From: an uncultured Actinomycetes bacterium
GTDB lineage: Bacteria > Actinomycetota > Actinomycetes > S36-B12 > UBA5976
Assembly: GCA_903925705.1 (NCBI GenBank)
Contig: CAIYGJ010000237.1
Span: 1 to 6,705, forward strand
Length of the DNA stretch: 6,705 bases
Direction: 5' to 3'
The notes beneath the pieces are model-generated. The model was given only the letters and a program-made list of their open reading frames with translations. It did not search any database and was not told the origin of the DNA. Positions 5,506 through 6,705 of this stretch are shown here, in pieces (positions within the stretch are counted from its first letter, which is position 1; every line of letters begins with the position of its first letter). Position numbers and translations under genes: made by a program.

Positions 5506-6402
5506 GTGAAAGCTGAATCGGTATTTGGCACGGTTTTGACTGCAATGGTCACGCCGTTTACACCCGATGGAACAAAGATTGATTTTGCGGCTGCCGCTGC
5601 GCTTGCCAACGATCTTGTAGATCTTGGGAACGATGGTTTGGTTGTAAACGGAACTACCGGCGAATCTCCAACCACAGATGAACACGAGAAACTCGAGTTA
5701 CTCAAAGTTGTAATTGACGCTGTTGGCAGCCGCGCAAAAGTTGTAGCAGGCGCTGGTTCCAATGACACTGCACATTCAATATTGTTGGCAAAAGACGCCC
5801 AAAAAGTCGGAGCACATGGACTGCTTGTAGTCACGCCTTATTACAACAAGCCGCCACAGGCAGGGATTTATGCGCACATGATTGCGGTTGCGGATTCAAC
5901 TGATTTACCAGTCATGATTTATGACATTCCTGGTCGCGCGGGAGTTGAGATCAGTAACGAAACTATGTTGCAGCTGGCTGCGCACCCGAAAATTATTGCT
6001 AATAAAGACGCCAAAGGTGACCTTTGGGCAGCCTCACAAATAATGGCGCAATCCGATCTTGCTTACTATTCAGGTGATGACCCATTGAATCTTGCATTGC
6101 TTGCTGTCGGTGCTGTTGGTGTAGTTAGCGTTACCGGACATATAGTTGCAGACCGCCATAAATTAATGGTGGAAGCAATGCAGAATAACGATGTTAAAAC
6201 CGCCCGCGAAATTAATCGCTCACTCGTTCCAATCACTGAAGGCATCATGACCAGAGCGGGTGGAGCAATTATGGTTAAAGCTGCTTTGGATCAGCTTGGC
6301 AGAACTGGTGGTGGATCGCTTCGCTTGCCTCTTGTTTCCGCAACAGATGACCAAAGACGCGTACTCAAGGAAGATCTGATTAAGGGTGGATTCAGTCTGT
6401 GA
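5506..6402 (+). CDS. dapA: 4-hydroxy-tetrahydrodipicolinate synthase
   Basis: Schiff-base aldolase that condenses pyruvate with aspartate semialdehyde, the entry step of diaminopimelate and lysine synthesis; its product is the substrate of DapB, encoded upstream in this window. From GTG 5506 there are 298 residues forming a TIM-barrel of family length. Visible active-site parts (numbered from GTG): GTTGES (49-54); TPYYNKP (110-116) with the tyrosine of the catalytic triad; YDIPGR (139-144) with the second tyrosine and the carboxylate-binding arginine; and the Schiff-base lysine K167 in ANKDAKGD. The GTG start gives VKAESVFGTVLTAMVTPF, right for the family, and has a purine-rich GGGTGAG (5496-5502) ahead, although the 3-nt gap to the GTG is short. 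An alternative in-frame TTG at 5494 would add four residues. The TGA stop overlaps the rnj GTG start (GTGA), so the two genes are translationally coupled. Confidence 0.96.
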   Translation: MKAESVFGTVLTAMVTPFTPDGTKIDFAAAAALANDLVDLGNDGLVVNGTTGESPTTDEHEKLELLKVVIDAVGSRAKVVAGAGSNDTAHSILLAKDAQKVGAHGLLVVTPYYNKPPQAGIYAHMIAVADSTDLPVMIYDIPGRAGVEISNETMLQLAAHPKIIANKDAKGDLWAASQIMAQSDLAYYSGDDPLNLALLAVGAVGVVSVTGHIVADRHKLMVEAMQNNDVKTAREINRSLVPITEGIMTRAGGAIMVKAALDQLGRTGGGSLRLPLVSATDDQRRVLKEDLIKGGFSL

Positions 6403-6705
6403 CATTTTCACAAATTGAGTTACCAACTCCGCCGGTTTTAGCCGATGACACCTTTCGGGTCGTTGCCCTAGGCGGGCTCGGTGATATCGGGCGCAACATG
6501 ACCGTGCTCGAATATCGCGGAAAGCTCTTAATCGTAGATTGTGGCGTTTTGTTTCCCGAAGAAACGCAGCCCGGTGTCGATTTAATTCTCCCTGACTTTG
6601 CCTACATTCAGGATCGCCTAGATGATGTGGCGGCAGTAATTCTCACACACGGACACGAAGATCACATTGGCGCAGTTCCTTATCTTTTGAGGCACAAGCA
6701 AGACA
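6399..6705 (+). CDS. rnj: Ribonuclease J, N-terminal part, cut by window edge
   Basis: The first 102 codons from GTG 6399 are present. The start is absent from a simple ATG scan because the frame runs off the window and begins with GTG inside the dapA stop (GTGA). The sequence FRVVALGGLGDIGRNMTVLEYRGKLLIVDCGVLFPEETQPGVDLILPDF is the characteristic opening of the metallo-beta-lactamase fold of RNase J. It is followed by ILTHGHEDHIGAVPYLL, containing the zinc-binding HxHxDH motif at 84-89. RNase J has 5'-3' exo- and endonuclease activity and works in rRNA maturation and mRNA turnover in the cytoplasm. Full-length members are about 550-560 residues, so some 450 are missing here, including the beta-CASP domain. 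Last gene of the inferred thyX-dapA-rnj operon within the window; in many actinobacteria rnj follows dapA, and ftsK is then a common neighbour. Confidence 0.95.
   Translation, partial: MTFSQIELPTPPVLADDTFRVVALGGLGDIGRNMTVLEYRGKLLIVDCGVLFPEETQPGVDLILPDFAYIQDRLDDVAAVILTHGHEDHIGAVPYLLRHKQD

Noticed and set aside
5445..5834. Open frame of 129 codons on the minus strand spanning the thyX end and dapA start
   Set aside because: Ser/Thr/Ala-rich shadow sequence crossing two solid genes of the opposite strand, with no family match.

Overview
The window looks like a compact piece of an actinobacterial chromosome. The M16 peptidase, DapB, ThyX, DapA and RNase J proteins resemble their high-GC Gram-positive counterparts. 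M16 peptidase/dapB followed by thyX, dapA and rnj is an order I associate with Actinomycetota. Base composition is clearly lower than in Streptomyces or Mycobacterium (by eye below 50% GC, not counted). Intergenic gaps are very short, several genes overlap, and some starts look leaderless. My inference is a small-genome, probably aquatic actinobacterium of the Nanopelagicales (acI) type; the sequence alone does not prove this.

Layout. 1-1059 (+) is the 3' part of an M16-family zinc peptidase, followed after 3 nt by dapB (1063-1809, +). Next come two minus-strand genes, azlD (ending at 1798 and overlapping the dapB end by 12 nt) and azlC (2106-2810), which form a branched-chain amino acid exporter pair. 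Divergent from azlC across only 34 nt is an EamA/DMT-family transporter (2845-3744, +). A 128-nt intergenic region then carries a candidate promoter and a 28-bp palindrome ahead of a stand-alone FTR1/EfeU-type iron permease (3873-4727, +). The window ends with a tight thyX (4758-5477), dapA (5506-6402) and rnj (6399 to the window edge) operon on the plus strand. There is no gene-free stretch above 300 nt.

How the genes work together. DapA and DapB catalyse the first two committed steps of the diaminopimelate/lysine pathway, which feeds peptidoglycan and protein synthesis. ThyX makes dTMP, RNase J processes and degrades RNA, and the M16 peptidase is a housekeeping protease. The middle third (1798-4727) is a block of four membrane transporter genes between two housekeeping blocks, with both strands used. 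It is the most accessory-looking part of the window.

I found no mobile element, CRISPR array, tRNA, rRNA or known riboswitch, and no convincing undescribed multi-gene system. The most interesting material is regulatory: the promoter-plus-palindrome ahead of the iron permease, the 34-nt divergent promoter region, and a GC-rich hairpin just past the dapB stop but inside azlD.
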